A model generated the notes under the pieces. That model saw only the letters and a list, made by a program, of their open reading frames with translations, made no database searches and was not told where the DNA came from. A stretch of 64,000 bases of DNA, taken from the NCBI RefSeq assembly GCF_001189535.1, contig NZ_CP012070.1:3162001-3226000 (forward strand), in the 5' to 3' direction. A program made the translations under genes and the position numbers. This DNA comes from Arsenicicoccus sp. oral taxon 190. GTDB taxonomy: Bacteria; Actinomycetota; Actinomycetes; Actinomycetales; Dermatophilaceae. Shown here piece by piece: positions 51,663 through 59,439 of the stretch; position 1 is the first letter of the stretch, and every line of letters begins with the position of its first letter.

Positions 51663-53000
51663 ATGGAGCTCAGCCGCCGGGCAGTCATCACCGGTGCCGC
51701 CGCGCTCGGGGCAGCCGCCCTGGGTGCCTGCAGCGGGTCCACGCAGCCCACGTCGTCGACCAGCGCCTCCGGCGCGGGGTCGGGCACGCCGGGCGCCGAC
51801 CCCACGTCGACGGCCGCACCCTCGTCGTCCGCCTCCTCGGCCGGCCTCGGTGTCCCCATCGGGGACGGCTCGACGACCGAGCAGCGCCCGCAGCCGGGCC
51901 TGCCGCCGATCCACAAGCTCAAGCCGGGCGAGACGCCGCCGCAGTTCGTCGTCATCTCCTGGGACGGCGCCGGCAACCTGGCGAGCAACCAGCTCGGGCG
52001 GTTCCGCCAGGTGGCGCAGCGCACCAACGCCCAGATGACGCTCTTCCTGTCCGGGATCTACTTCCTGCCCGAGGACAAGGCCACGCTCTACCAGCCGCCG
52101 GGTCGCAAGGCCGGCAGCTCCGACATCGGCTTCCTGACCCGTCAGTCCTGCCACCGCACCATCGAGGGCATCGGCCAGGCCTGGCTCGAGGGCCACGAGA
52201 TCGGCACCCATTTCAACGGCCACTTCTGCGGCCCGCGAGGGGTCAGCCGGTGGTCGGTGGCCGACTGGAAGGCCGAGATCGCCGAGGCCAAGAAGTTCGT
52301 CACGACCTGGCGGACGACCACCCGCTTCACGGACCTGCCCCCCATGCCCTTCGACTACGAGAAGGAGCTGGTCGGCGGCCGCACGCCGTGCCTGGAGGGC
52401 TACCACAACCTCCAGATCGCGGCGACCCAGCTGGGATGGCGCTACGACTCCTCCCACCAGCGGCAGCACGTCTGGCCGACCCGCCTGCCCGGGGGCCTGT
52501 GGGACCTGTCGATGACGATGGCGCCGCTCCCCGGCCGCTCGTTCCCGACCATCCCGATGGACTACAACTACATGGTCAACCAGATCGGGCCCAACCCCAG
52601 CGGCGGCAACCCCGCCGACCGCCCCCGCTTCCAGGCGCAGCACCGCGACTCCCTGGTCCAGGGCGTGCAGCGGTCGCTGCGCAGCAACCGGGCGCCCTTC
52701 ATCCTCGGCAACCACTTCGAGCAGTGGAACGGCGGCATCCACATGAACGCCGTCGAGCAGGCGATGGACGCGTATGCCGCCATGCCCGGCGTCCAGATGG
52801 TGACCTTCCGGTGGCTCTGCGACTGGATGGAGGCCCAGGACCCCGAGGTGCTCCGTCGGCTGCAGGCGCTCAACGTCGGCGAGGCACCCCCCGGCGGGTG
52901 GAAGACCTACCTCGACCCGGCCGCGCCGAGCGCGTCCGCCACGTCGAGCGCCACGTCCCCCGCCATGCCGTCCGCGACCCGCACCACCACGCGCGCCTGA
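51663..53000 (+). CDS. Secreted polysaccharide-deacetylase-like lipoprotein
   Basis: 445 residues. A Tat-like signal (LSRRAVITGAAALGAA) ends in lipobox LGAC (Cys 23), then comes a Ser/Thr/Ala/Pro linker of about 50 residues. The domain has FVVISWDGAGN (Asp101) and HEIGTHFNGHFCG (His178, His183, His187), resembling the metal ligands of NodB-type carbohydrate esterases (D..HxxxH), followed by a W-containing region. Could remove acetyl groups from an extracellular polysaccharide. Assignment is by motif; substrate unknown. ATG 51663 with AGGAG upstream. Confidence 0.78.
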   Translation: MELSRRAVITGAAALGAAALGACSGSTQPTSSTSASGAGSGTPGADPTSTAAPSSSASSAGLGVPIGDGSTTEQRPQPGLPPIHKLKPGETPPQFVVISWDGAGNLASNQLGRFRQVAQRTNAQMTLFLSGIYFLPEDKATLYQPPGRKAGSSDIGFLTRQSCHRTIEGIGQAWLEGHEIGTHFNGHFCGPRGVSRWSVADWKAEIAEAKKFVTTWRTTTRFTDLPPMPFDYEKELVGGRTPCLEGYHNLQIAATQLGWRYDSSHQRQHVWPTRLPGGLWDLSMTMAPLPGRSFPTIPMDYNYMVNQIGPNPSGGNPADRPRFQAQHRDSLVQGVQRSLRSNRAPFILGNHFEQWNGGIHMNAVEQAMDAYAAMPGVQMVTFRWLCDWMEAQDPEVLRRLQALNVGEAPPGGWKTYLDPAAPSASATSSATSPAMPSATRTTTRA

Positions 53001-53019
53001 CGTCGCGGTCCCGACCGCG

Positions 53020-53703
53020 TCAGGCGTGGTCGGCGCAGCAGGGCGTCGGCGCGGGGTTCTCGTAGGGCACGACGGTGTCCCCGGCCGCCGGCTGCACGGG
53101 CAGGACGAGGCGGCCCTCGCGCCATACGGGCCGGACGAAGTCCCGGGTCCGCACCACGCTCGCGGCGGTGACCGTGGTGCCGGCGATCCCCTCGACGGCG
53201 TCGACGGCGCTGCGCTGGACCAGCTCGGCGACGGTGAGGTCACCGACGAGGTGCTCGCGGCCCGGGTAGACGACGGCGCGGCCGTCCGCACCCGCGCGGG
53301 CGAGCGCGGCCACGTCGGCCGCCGTCGCCGCCAGGGCGGGGTAGCCGCGGCGCCACTGCCCGGGTCGCCCCGTGGCCGCGCCGATCTCGTCCGCGCCGGC
53401 CGCCGCGGTCTCGGGCACGAGACGTGCGCAGAGACGGTCCGTGATCGCGGCCAGCTCGGGCTCCCCCGGGGGCCGGGAGCACCACCGCACCGACAGCGCC
53501 AGGTGGGACGACGCGCCGCCGGGGCCCGGCACGAGGTGCGTGGACACGATCGTGGCGTGCCCGAGCGACGTCAGCAGCTCGCCGAGGTGCTCGGCGAGGT
53601 GGTCGGCCTCCCGGACCGTCGCGGCGACGGGGTCGAGCCCGACCACCACCGTGGTGGGGCCGGGCTCGACCGGGTCGGTCAGCGGGTCGTCCTGGGAGCT
53701 CAC
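53020..53703 (-). CDS. Unknown protein with C-terminal CCADH motif
   Basis: 227-residue soluble protein. It has no signal peptide and no domain I recognise. The mid-section contains an Ala-rich helical stretch (ALAATAADVAALARAGADG) and the end reads VPYENPAPTPCCADHA, with an adjacent-Cys plus Asp-His set that could bind a metal. GTG 53703 overlaps the stop of the PHP-domain gene (GTGA), so the two are almost certainly co-translated. Confidence 0.7.
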   Translation of the reverse strand: MSSQDDPLTDPVEPGPTTVVVGLDPVAATVREADHLAEHLGELLTSLGHATIVSTHLVPGPGGASSHLALSVRWCSRPPGEPELAAITDRLCARLVPETAAAGADEIGAATGRPGQWRRGYPALAATAADVAALARAGADGRAVVYPGREHLVGDLTVAELVQRSAVDAVEGIAGTTVTAASVVRTRDFVRPVWREGRLVLPVQPAAGDTVVPYENPAPTPCCADHA

Positions 53704-55430
53704 GCGCGCGGGAGCACCCAGATCGGGTTGGTGTAGAACCACAGGTCGTCCCACGGGTTGGCGTTGCCCTCGACGTCGATCGCCGGGCCCGCCGGGTCGA
53801 CCGCGGCACCGCGCAGGCCGGGGGCGGTGCGCTTGCCGTCCGAGCCGCGCAGCCGGACGTAGACGCCGGCGTCGCCGACGGTCACCGGGCCGTAGCGCAG
53901 CTCGACCCACTGTCCGGCCCCGACGGTGCTGACGTCCCAGCTGCGCAGCACCCGGGTCTGCGGCGCGGTGAAGGTGTCCCGGTCGGCGACCGGGCCGGTC
54001 ACCATGCCGCCGATGGCGTCGACCTTGGCCAGCTGCGGGACGAACTGCGCCCAGTTGGGCAGCGCCTGCTTGCGGATGCGCACGACGAGCTCGACCTGCG
54101 TCCCGCGCTTGACGGTGAGCACCCCGCCGAGCCCGACCTCGCGGCCACCCGCGCGCACCCGCACGTCCAGGTCCTGCACGAGCCGGCCGTGGTCGACCCA
54201 GACGCGGCCGTCACGCAGGCCCTGCATCACCGAGGCGTAGTCACGCCGGTCGGCGCCGACGTGGGTGCGGCTGTAGTAGCCGGGCCAGTAGTCGCCGCTG
54301 CCGGTGTCCGGCGTCGGGCCGTTGACCGGGTCGGCGTAGTAGCCCTGCTTGGCGAAGTCGCTGTCGGGGCCGCCGCGCACCGCGGTGTCCAGGTAGACGC
54401 TGTGGCTGTCGGAGTTGGCGGTGATCCACCAGGGCTTGCCCTCGGCGAGGAGGCTGTCCCAGAGGCCGCCGACGGTGGCGGTCATCCAGTCGAAGCCGCC
54501 GAAGGTGCGGTAGCTCTCCAGCGGGTAGCCCGCGAAGCTGTCCTTGCCGGGCGCGTTGTCGTAGTAGCCGCGCCCGCTGCCCGGACCGGACGGCTTGGGC
54601 AGGCCGGCGGCCTGGTGCCCGGGGGCGCCCTCCATGCCGACGGCGATGCGGCCGGGGGCGTCGCGCCAGCCGCGGATCTCGTGGGGCGAGTCGATGCCCT
54701 TGCGCGCCGGGTGGTTGGCGAGCATCAGGGCGTCCTTGACCTCGCGGGAGCCGACGGCCGACGCGAGGTAGGCCAGGCCCTGCAGCGCGAGCGCCTCGTT
54801 GGCCGGGGTGGAGCCGGTGGCCTTCTTGACCGACCCGTCGAAGGAGTTCTCGAAGGTCTTCAGCACCGCGACCTCGTTGGCGCCAGGGTGCACGAAGACG
54901 GTGCCGTGCTCGGCGGCGGGGATGTTCCACTCCAGGCCCTGGAAGACGAGCATGTCGTCGAACTCCTTGCGGGCCGCCTGGATCAGCGGGTTGACCGTGT
55001 CGACGCCGATCTTGGCGTGCTGGTCCGAGCCGTGGTCGGTGATGACCATCCAGTCCAGGCCGTAGGCGCTGGCGTGCTGCACGTGGTCGATCACGCGGTA
55101 CTTGCCGTCGGAGGAGAACTGCGTGTGGATGTGGTGGTCGCCGGCGAGCCAGCGCTGGCCCTTGCCGTGACGACGGCTGGAGTGCCACGCCTCCTGCTCG
55201 GCCGCGGCGGCGGTGCCGGTGCCCTGCTCGGTGACGAACCCGGCCGCGGCCACACCGGCGCCCAGCACCCCGGCGGCGCGCAGGAAGTTGCGGCGCCCGA
55301 GGTCGGAGGGGGCGAGCTCGGCGTCCGGCACCCGCAGGTCCTCGGCGGGCCCGACGGGCAGGTCGTGGTCGTGGCTGTGGGTGTGGGGGTGCGCGTGACC
55401 GTGGGGGTGGTCGTGGTGGTGGTGACCCAT
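53700..55430 (-). CDS. Tat-exported PHP-domain metal-dependent phosphoesterase
   Basis: 576 residues. The first 23 contain 12 His in a metal-binding-like run, then a Tat signal (GRRNFLRAAGVLG, twin Arg at 46-47). The PHP domain follows: GDHHIHTQFSSDG (metal ligands H100 and H102), ITDHGSD, LEWNIPAAEHGTVFVHPG, and MLANHPARKG as successive PHP ligand motifs. A C-terminal beta-rich domain ends IWVLPRA. Such proteins hydrolyse phosphoesters, but the substrate is unknown. ATG 55430 with AAGGA upstream; the open frame extends ten more codons. Operon with the CCADH gene. Confidence 0.85.
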   Translation of the reverse strand: MGHHHHDHPHGHAHPHTHSHDHDLPVGPAEDLRVPDAELAPSDLGRRNFLRAAGVLGAGVAAAGFVTEQGTGTAAAAEQEAWHSSRRHGKGQRWLAGDHHIHTQFSSDGKYRVIDHVQHASAYGLDWMVITDHGSDQHAKIGVDTVNPLIQAARKEFDDMLVFQGLEWNIPAAEHGTVFVHPGANEVAVLKTFENSFDGSVKKATGSTPANEALALQGLAYLASAVGSREVKDALMLANHPARKGIDSPHEIRGWRDAPGRIAVGMEGAPGHQAAGLPKPSGPGSGRGYYDNAPGKDSFAGYPLESYRTFGGFDWMTATVGGLWDSLLAEGKPWWITANSDSHSVYLDTAVRGGPDSDFAKQGYYADPVNGPTPDTGSGDYWPGYYSRTHVGADRRDYASVMQGLRDGRVWVDHGRLVQDLDVRVRAGGREVGLGGVLTVKRGTQVELVVRIRKQALPNWAQFVPQLAKVDAIGGMVTGPVADRDTFTAPQTRVLRSWDVSTVGAGQWVELRYGPVTVGDAGVYVRLRGSDGKRTAPGLRGAAVDPAGPAIDVEGNANPWDDLWFYTNPIWVLPRA

Positions 55431-55591
55431 GAGGCGTCCTTCGCGGTTCGTCAGGACCATCTCGTCGCCGCGACGAGGTGGGTCGTCCGGGGACTGCGTC
55501 CCGGGCGGGCGTCCTCAGCCAACCGGTCCCGCTCGACGCCTCGGGGCGGCGCCGCTGAACGCTCCGTGAACGTCCGGTGAGGTGACGATCC

Positions 55592-56527
55592 CTATCGCGA
55601 ACCGCTGGCAGCAAGCGGGGCGCGAGGCCTCGGCTGGCAGCGCGGGCAGGAGTGGGAGGACCGGTTCATGAACGCCTCGCGACGCATCGGGGTCCCGCAG
55701 CGACGGCACGGCAGCCCCTGCCGGCCGTAGGCGTCGAGCGACCGGTCGAAGTAGCCGCTGTTGCCGTTGACGTTGACGTAGAGCGCGTCGAAGGACGTGC
55801 CACCCTGCGCCAGCGCTTCTCGCATCACGTCCGCGGCGTGGTCGAGGATCCGGCCCAGGGCGGGTCGGGTGAGGGCGTCGGTGTCGCGCAGCCCATGGAC
55901 GCCGGCGCGCCACAGCGCCTCGTCGGCATAGATGTTGCCGATGCCGCTGACCAGCCCCTGGTCGAGCAGGGCGCGCTTGACGGCCACGTGCCGCGCCTTC
56001 ATCCGCCGCACGACGGCGGCGCGGTCGAAGGCGGGCTCGAGCGGGTCCGGTGCGATGTGCACGATGGAGGCCGGTATGCCGAACGCCCGCCGCCCCTCCT
56101 CGCCCGGGCCCGTCGCGGGGTCCGGCACCAGGTCGGCCCAGGCGAGGCCGCCGAAGGTGCGCTGGTCGACGAACCGCAGCTGGCTGCCCGGCCCGGTCGC
56201 GGGGTCGGTCAGGTCCAGCGTGGCGTGCAGGTGCTTCTGCGGCGCTGCGGTGGCGGGCTGCACCAGCAGCTGGCCGCTCATCCCGAGGTGCAGTACCAGA
56301 GCCCCCGAGGGGATCTCGTCGCGGCCGACGACGAGCCAGAGGTACTTGCCGCGGCGGTCGGCGGCGAGCACGTCCTGGCCAGTCAGGCGGCTCTCCAGGT
56401 CGCGCGGTCCGGGCAGGTGCCGGCGCGCGACCCGGACCCCGGTCAGCGTGACGGCGTCGACGTGGCGGCCGACGACGTGGCTCTCCAGGCCGCGGCGGAC
56501 CACCTCGACCTCGGGCAGCTCGGGCAC
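55592..56527 (-). CDS. mutM: Formamidopyrimidine-DNA glycosylase
   Basis: Base-excision repair enzyme for oxidised purines, with AP-lyase activity. 311 residues. N-terminal PELPEVEVVRRGLE supplies the catalytic Pro1/Glu2 after start removal. The conserved Lys is in ADRRGKYLWL. The H2TH region is VSGIGNIYADEALW. The C-terminal zinc finger is CRRCGTPMRR and SHSCPRCQ. GTG 56527 (V-PELPEVE) is the start; longer frames are not family-like. Ten bases past rnc. Confidence 0.95.
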   Translation of the reverse strand: MPELPEVEVVRRGLESHVVGRHVDAVTLTGVRVARRHLPGPRDLESRLTGQDVLAADRRGKYLWLVVGRDEIPSGALVLHLGMSGQLLVQPATAAPQKHLHATLDLTDPATGPGSQLRFVDQRTFGGLAWADLVPDPATGPGEEGRRAFGIPASIVHIAPDPLEPAFDRAAVVRRMKARHVAVKRALLDQGLVSGIGNIYADEALWRAGVHGLRDTDALTRPALGRILDHAADVMREALAQGGTSFDALYVNVNGNSGYFDRSLDAYGRQGLPCRRCGTPMRREAFMNRSSHSCPRCQPRPRAPLAASGSR

Positions 56528-56537
56528 GACGTCGCGG

Positions 56538-57434
56538 TCAGGTCCGCTCGAGGACGTCGCCGGAGGGGGTGCCGTCCGGCGAGGTGGCGACGGTCTCCTG
56601 CGCCTCGGGCGTGGCCGAGGCCGACGACTCCGGCGTGCTGACCCCCGCAACCTCCGCGGTGCTGGCCCTCGCAGCCTCCGGCGTGGCGGGCTCCGCAGCG
56701 CGCTCGTCGAGCGCGGTCCAGGCGACCTCGGCGGCCTTCTGCTCGGCCTCCTTCTTGGAGCGCCCGACACCCTCGCCGAGGGTCTCCTCGCCCACCACGG
56801 CCCGCGCGGTGAAGACCTTGAGGTGGTCGGGTCCCTCGTCGGTGAGGCGGTACTCCGGGACACCGATCCCGAGGGTGGAGGTGAGCTCCTGCAGCGAGGT
56901 CTTCCAGTCCAGCGCGGCGCCGAGGCGGGCGCTGGAGGCCATCAGCGGGTCGAGCAGGTGGTGGACCAGCGTGGCGGCGCAGGTCATGCCGCAGGACAGG
57001 TAGACCGCGCCGATCACGGCCTCGGTGGTGTCCGCGAGGATCGAGGTCTTGTCGCGGCCCCCGGTGCTCTCCTCGCCCCGGCCGAGGAGCAGGTAGGCCC
57101 CGAGCTCGAGGTCGCGGCCGACCTGGGCCAGCGCCCGCATGTTGACGACTGCGGCGCGCAGCTTGGCCAGCTGGCCCTCGGCCTCGCGCGGGTGCTGGCG
57201 GTAGAGGGTGTCGGTGACGACCAGGCCGAGGACCGAGTCGCCAAGGAACTCCAGCCGCTCGTTGTGCGGGAGGCCGCCGTGCTCGTAGGCGTAGGACCGG
57301 TGCGTCAGCGCACGCAGCAGCAGCGACTCGTCGACGCGCTCTCCGACCACCTGCGCGAGGTGGTCGACGAGGGCGCCGACGGGCCGCTGCTGCGTGCCAT
57401 CGGGACCGGTCGCGGCGCGTGACGTCATGCTCAT
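56538..57434 (-). CDS. rnc: Ribonuclease III
   Basis: Double-strand-specific RNase for rRNA and mRNA processing. About 298 residues. The catalytic signature is NERLEFLGDSVLGLVV, followed by KTSILADTTEAVIGAVYL. The double-stranded-RNA-binding domain ends around GRSKKEAEQKAAEVAW. A disordered Ala/Thr/Ser/Glu tail of about 60 residues follows (near-repeats of the SxxxxxxATPEA type). Start ATG 57434 or 57428. Cluster rpmF-rnc-mutM. Confidence 0.95.
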   Translation of the reverse strand: MSMTSRAATGPDGTQQRPVGALVDHLAQVVGERVDESLLLRALTHRSYAYEHGGLPHNERLEFLGDSVLGLVVTDTLYRQHPREAEGQLAKLRAAVVNMRALAQVGRDLELGAYLLLGRGEESTGGRDKTSILADTTEAVIGAVYLSCGMTCAATLVHHLLDPLMASSARLGAALDWKTSLQELTSTLGIGVPEYRLTDEGPDHLKVFTARAVVGEETLGEGVGRSKKEAEQKAAEVAWTALDERAAEPATPEAARASTAEVAGVSTPESSASATPEAQETVATSPDGTPSGDVLERT

Positions 57435-57451
57435 GCGCTCGGCGACCCCGC

Positions 57452-57646
57452 TCAGCCCTGGAGCTCGGTGCGCTCCGCGACCGCGTAGTGACGGCCGTTG
57501 TAGGTCCCGCACGACGGGCACGCCAGGTGCGGCTGCTTCATGGCGCGGCACTGCGGGCAGGTGGTGAGGGTGGTGGCGGTGGTGCGCCAGTTGGCACGGC
57601 GCGAACGCGTGTTGGAGCGCGACATCTTCCGCTTCGGGACAGCCAC
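57452..57646 (-). CDS. rpmF: 50S ribosomal protein L32
   Basis: 64-residue zinc-binding bL32. MAVPKRKMSRSNTRSRRANW start, then CPQC and CPSC pairs form the ribbon. ATG 57646 begins one base past the DUF177 stop, so they are probably co-translated. Confidence 0.97.
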   Translation of the reverse strand: MAVPKRKMSRSNTRSRRANWRTTATTLTTCPQCRAMKQPHLACPSCGTYNGRHYAVAERTELQG

Positions 57647-57647
57647 G

Positions 57648-58214
57648 TCAGTTCCTCTTCTCTTGGTTGATGGTCAGACCTTGCAGCGCCGACCACCGGG
57701 GGTCGATCACGTCATGGTGGTGGTCCGGGTCGTCGGCGAGCCGCTCTCCGCACTGGGAGCACAGGCCCGGGCAGTCGGCCCGGCACACCGGCTGGAACGG
57801 CAGCGTGGGCACCACCGCGTCCCTCAGCACCGGCTCGAGGTCGAGGAGGTCCCCCTCGAGCTCGCGCACGTCGTCGTCCTCGTCGGAGGACACCTCCTCG
57901 TGGTGGCGCGCTCGGTCGGCGTAGGCGAACAGCTCCTGGAAGGTCGCCTCCACGGGGAGGGTCACCTGGTCCAGGCACCGCACGCAGGCGCCGGTCGCGG
58001 TCGCCGTCACCGTCCCGCTGACGAGCACGCCCTCCAGGACGGACTCGTAGCGCAGGTCCAGCTCCACGGGGCTGCCCGGCGCGACGGCGATGACGTCGGT
58101 GCCGAGGTCCTCGGGGGCCGCGACCTCCCGCCGCTCGGTGTGCATGGTCCCGGGGCGACGGCCGAGCTCCCGGGTGTCGAACACCAGGGGCGAGCGGGGG
58201 TCGAGACGGGACAT
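57648..58214 (-). CDS. DUF177/YceD family protein
   Basis: 188-residue protein of the family commonly encoded upstream of rpmF and implicated elsewhere in 23S rRNA accumulation. GACVRCLDQVTLPVEATF and CRADCPGLCSQCGERLADDP provide four-cysteine sets that may bind metal. Long acidic region (SSDEDDDVRELEGD). Start ATG 58214 with GGAG a few bases upstream. Confidence 0.9.
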   Translation of the reverse strand: MSRLDPRSPLVFDTRELGRRPGTMHTERREVAAPEDLGTDVIAVAPGSPVELDLRYESVLEGVLVSGTVTATATGACVRCLDQVTLPVEATFQELFAYADRARHHEEVSSDEDDDVRELEGDLLDLEPVLRDAVVPTLPFQPVCRADCPGLCSQCGERLADDPDHHHDVIDPRWSALQGLTINQEKRN

Positions 58215-58347
58215 GGCTCCAACCGGGTCGTCGGGGGTGAGGGGGTGGTGCTGAGCGGCCTGCGTTGCCCGGCGCGTCCGAAGGGCGCGGCCGGAGCACA
58301 GACCGACGCACAAGACTACCGGACGGCGGCAGGTGCCCCCAAATGCG

Positions 58348-58839
58348 TCAGGGGGTCCGCGCGCGCAGCGCCGCCGCCACGGGCTCGGGCACCAGGTCCA
58401 GGCCGTAGCCGCCGAGGCGCCATACCTCCTTGACCAGGGAGGACGACACGTGCTCGAAGGCGGGGTTGCCGGGCAGGAAGACGGTCTCGATCCCCGTGAG
58501 GTGGGTGTTCATGAGCGCCATCGGCAGCTCGTAGGCGAAGTCGGTCCCGGACCGCAGGCCCTTGACGATCGCCGAGACCTCCAGGCGGGTGCACAGGTCG
58601 ACGAGGAGCCCGTCGCCGTAGGCGTCGACCACGACGTTGGGCAGGTGCCCCAGCGACTCCCGCAGCAGCCGCGTGCGCTCGTCGATGGTGAACATCCCGG
58701 AGTCGGCCTTGGCGGGGTTGAAGAGCACCCCGACGACCACCTCGTCGTAGAGCCGGGAGGCTCGCTCGACGATGTCTACGTGCCCCAGGGTCACGGGGTC
58801 GTAGGAGCCGGGGCAGATGCAGCGGCGGACCTGGGTCAT
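58348..58839 (-). CDS. coaD: Phosphopantetheine adenylyltransferase
   Basis: Penultimate step of coenzyme A synthesis, joining ATP and 4'-phosphopantetheine. 163 residues. CPGSYDPVTLGHVDIVERA contains the TxGH nucleotide motif. GLRSGTDFAYELPMALMN and EHVSSSLVKEV complete the active site. ATG 58839, nine bases past the rsmD stop. Confidence 0.96.
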   Translation of the reverse strand: MTQVRRCICPGSYDPVTLGHVDIVERASRLYDEVVVGVLFNPAKADSGMFTIDERTRLLRESLGHLPNVVVDAYGDGLLVDLCTRLEVSAIVKGLRSGTDFAYELPMALMNTHLTGIETVFLPGNPAFEHVSSSLVKEVWRLGGYGLDLVPEPVAAALRARTP

Positions 58840-58848
58840 GGCAGGACC

Positions 58849-59424
58849 CTAGCCGTCCGCGGCGGGGTCGTGCCGGGCGTACCACACCGTCGTCTCGCCG
58901 TACCTCTTGTCCCCGACGGGGGTCAGCGCCGGCGGCCAGGTGGGCGGGCCGGAGCGCGAGGAGCGCTCGACCACGAGCACCGCGCCCGGTGCGAGCCAGT
59001 CCCCCGTGGCCAGGGCGGCGAGCACCGCGCCGAGCGCCTCGTCCCCCAGGTCGTATGGCGGGTCCACCAGCACCAGGTCCCGTCGGGGACCCGGGCACGG
59101 GGCCCCCGTGACCCGGGCGACGGTGTCGCGCCGCACCGTGACGCCGGGGAGGCGCAGGTCGGCGGCGTTGCGCCGGATCACCTCGGCGGCCCCCCGGTCC
59201 TGCTCGACCAGCAGGACCTCCGCGGCGCCGCGGGAGGCGGCCTCGAGCCCGAGCGCGCCGGACCCGGCGTAGAGGTCGAGGACGTGGGCGCCCGCCAGCA
59301 CGTCGAGGTGCTCGAGCCGGGAGAAGATCGCCTCGCGGACGCGGTCGCTGGTCGGGCGGGTGCCGGAGCCTGCGGGGGTGGCGATGCGGCGGCCGCCGGC
59401 CGTCCCGGCGATGATGCGCGTCAA
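58849..59424 (-). CDS. rsmD: 16S rRNA (guanine966-N2)-methyltransferase RsmD
   Basis: Methylates G966 of 16S rRNA. 191 residues. MTRIIAGTAGGRRIATPAG start, SAM-binding VLDLYAGSGALGLEA, and catalytic LVLVDPPYDLG (DPPY) motif. The start codon is TTG 59424. Between recG and coaD, the usual actinobacterial order. Confidence 0.95.
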   Translation of the reverse strand: MTRIIAGTAGGRRIATPAGSGTRPTSDRVREAIFSRLEHLDVLAGAHVLDLYAGSGALGLEAASRGAAEVLLVEQDRGAAEVIRRNAADLRLPGVTVRRDTVARVTGAPCPGPRRDLVLVDPPYDLGDEALGAVLAALATGDWLAPGAVLVVERSSRSGPPTWPPALTPVGDKRYGETTVWYARHDPAADG

Positions 59425-59439
59425 CGTGGTCTCCCTGGG

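Noticed and set aside
55592..56863. 423-residue longer version of MutM
   Set aside because: The N-terminal 111 residues are Arg/Pro-rich shadow of rnc; the catalytic Pro must be near the start, fitting GTG 56527.
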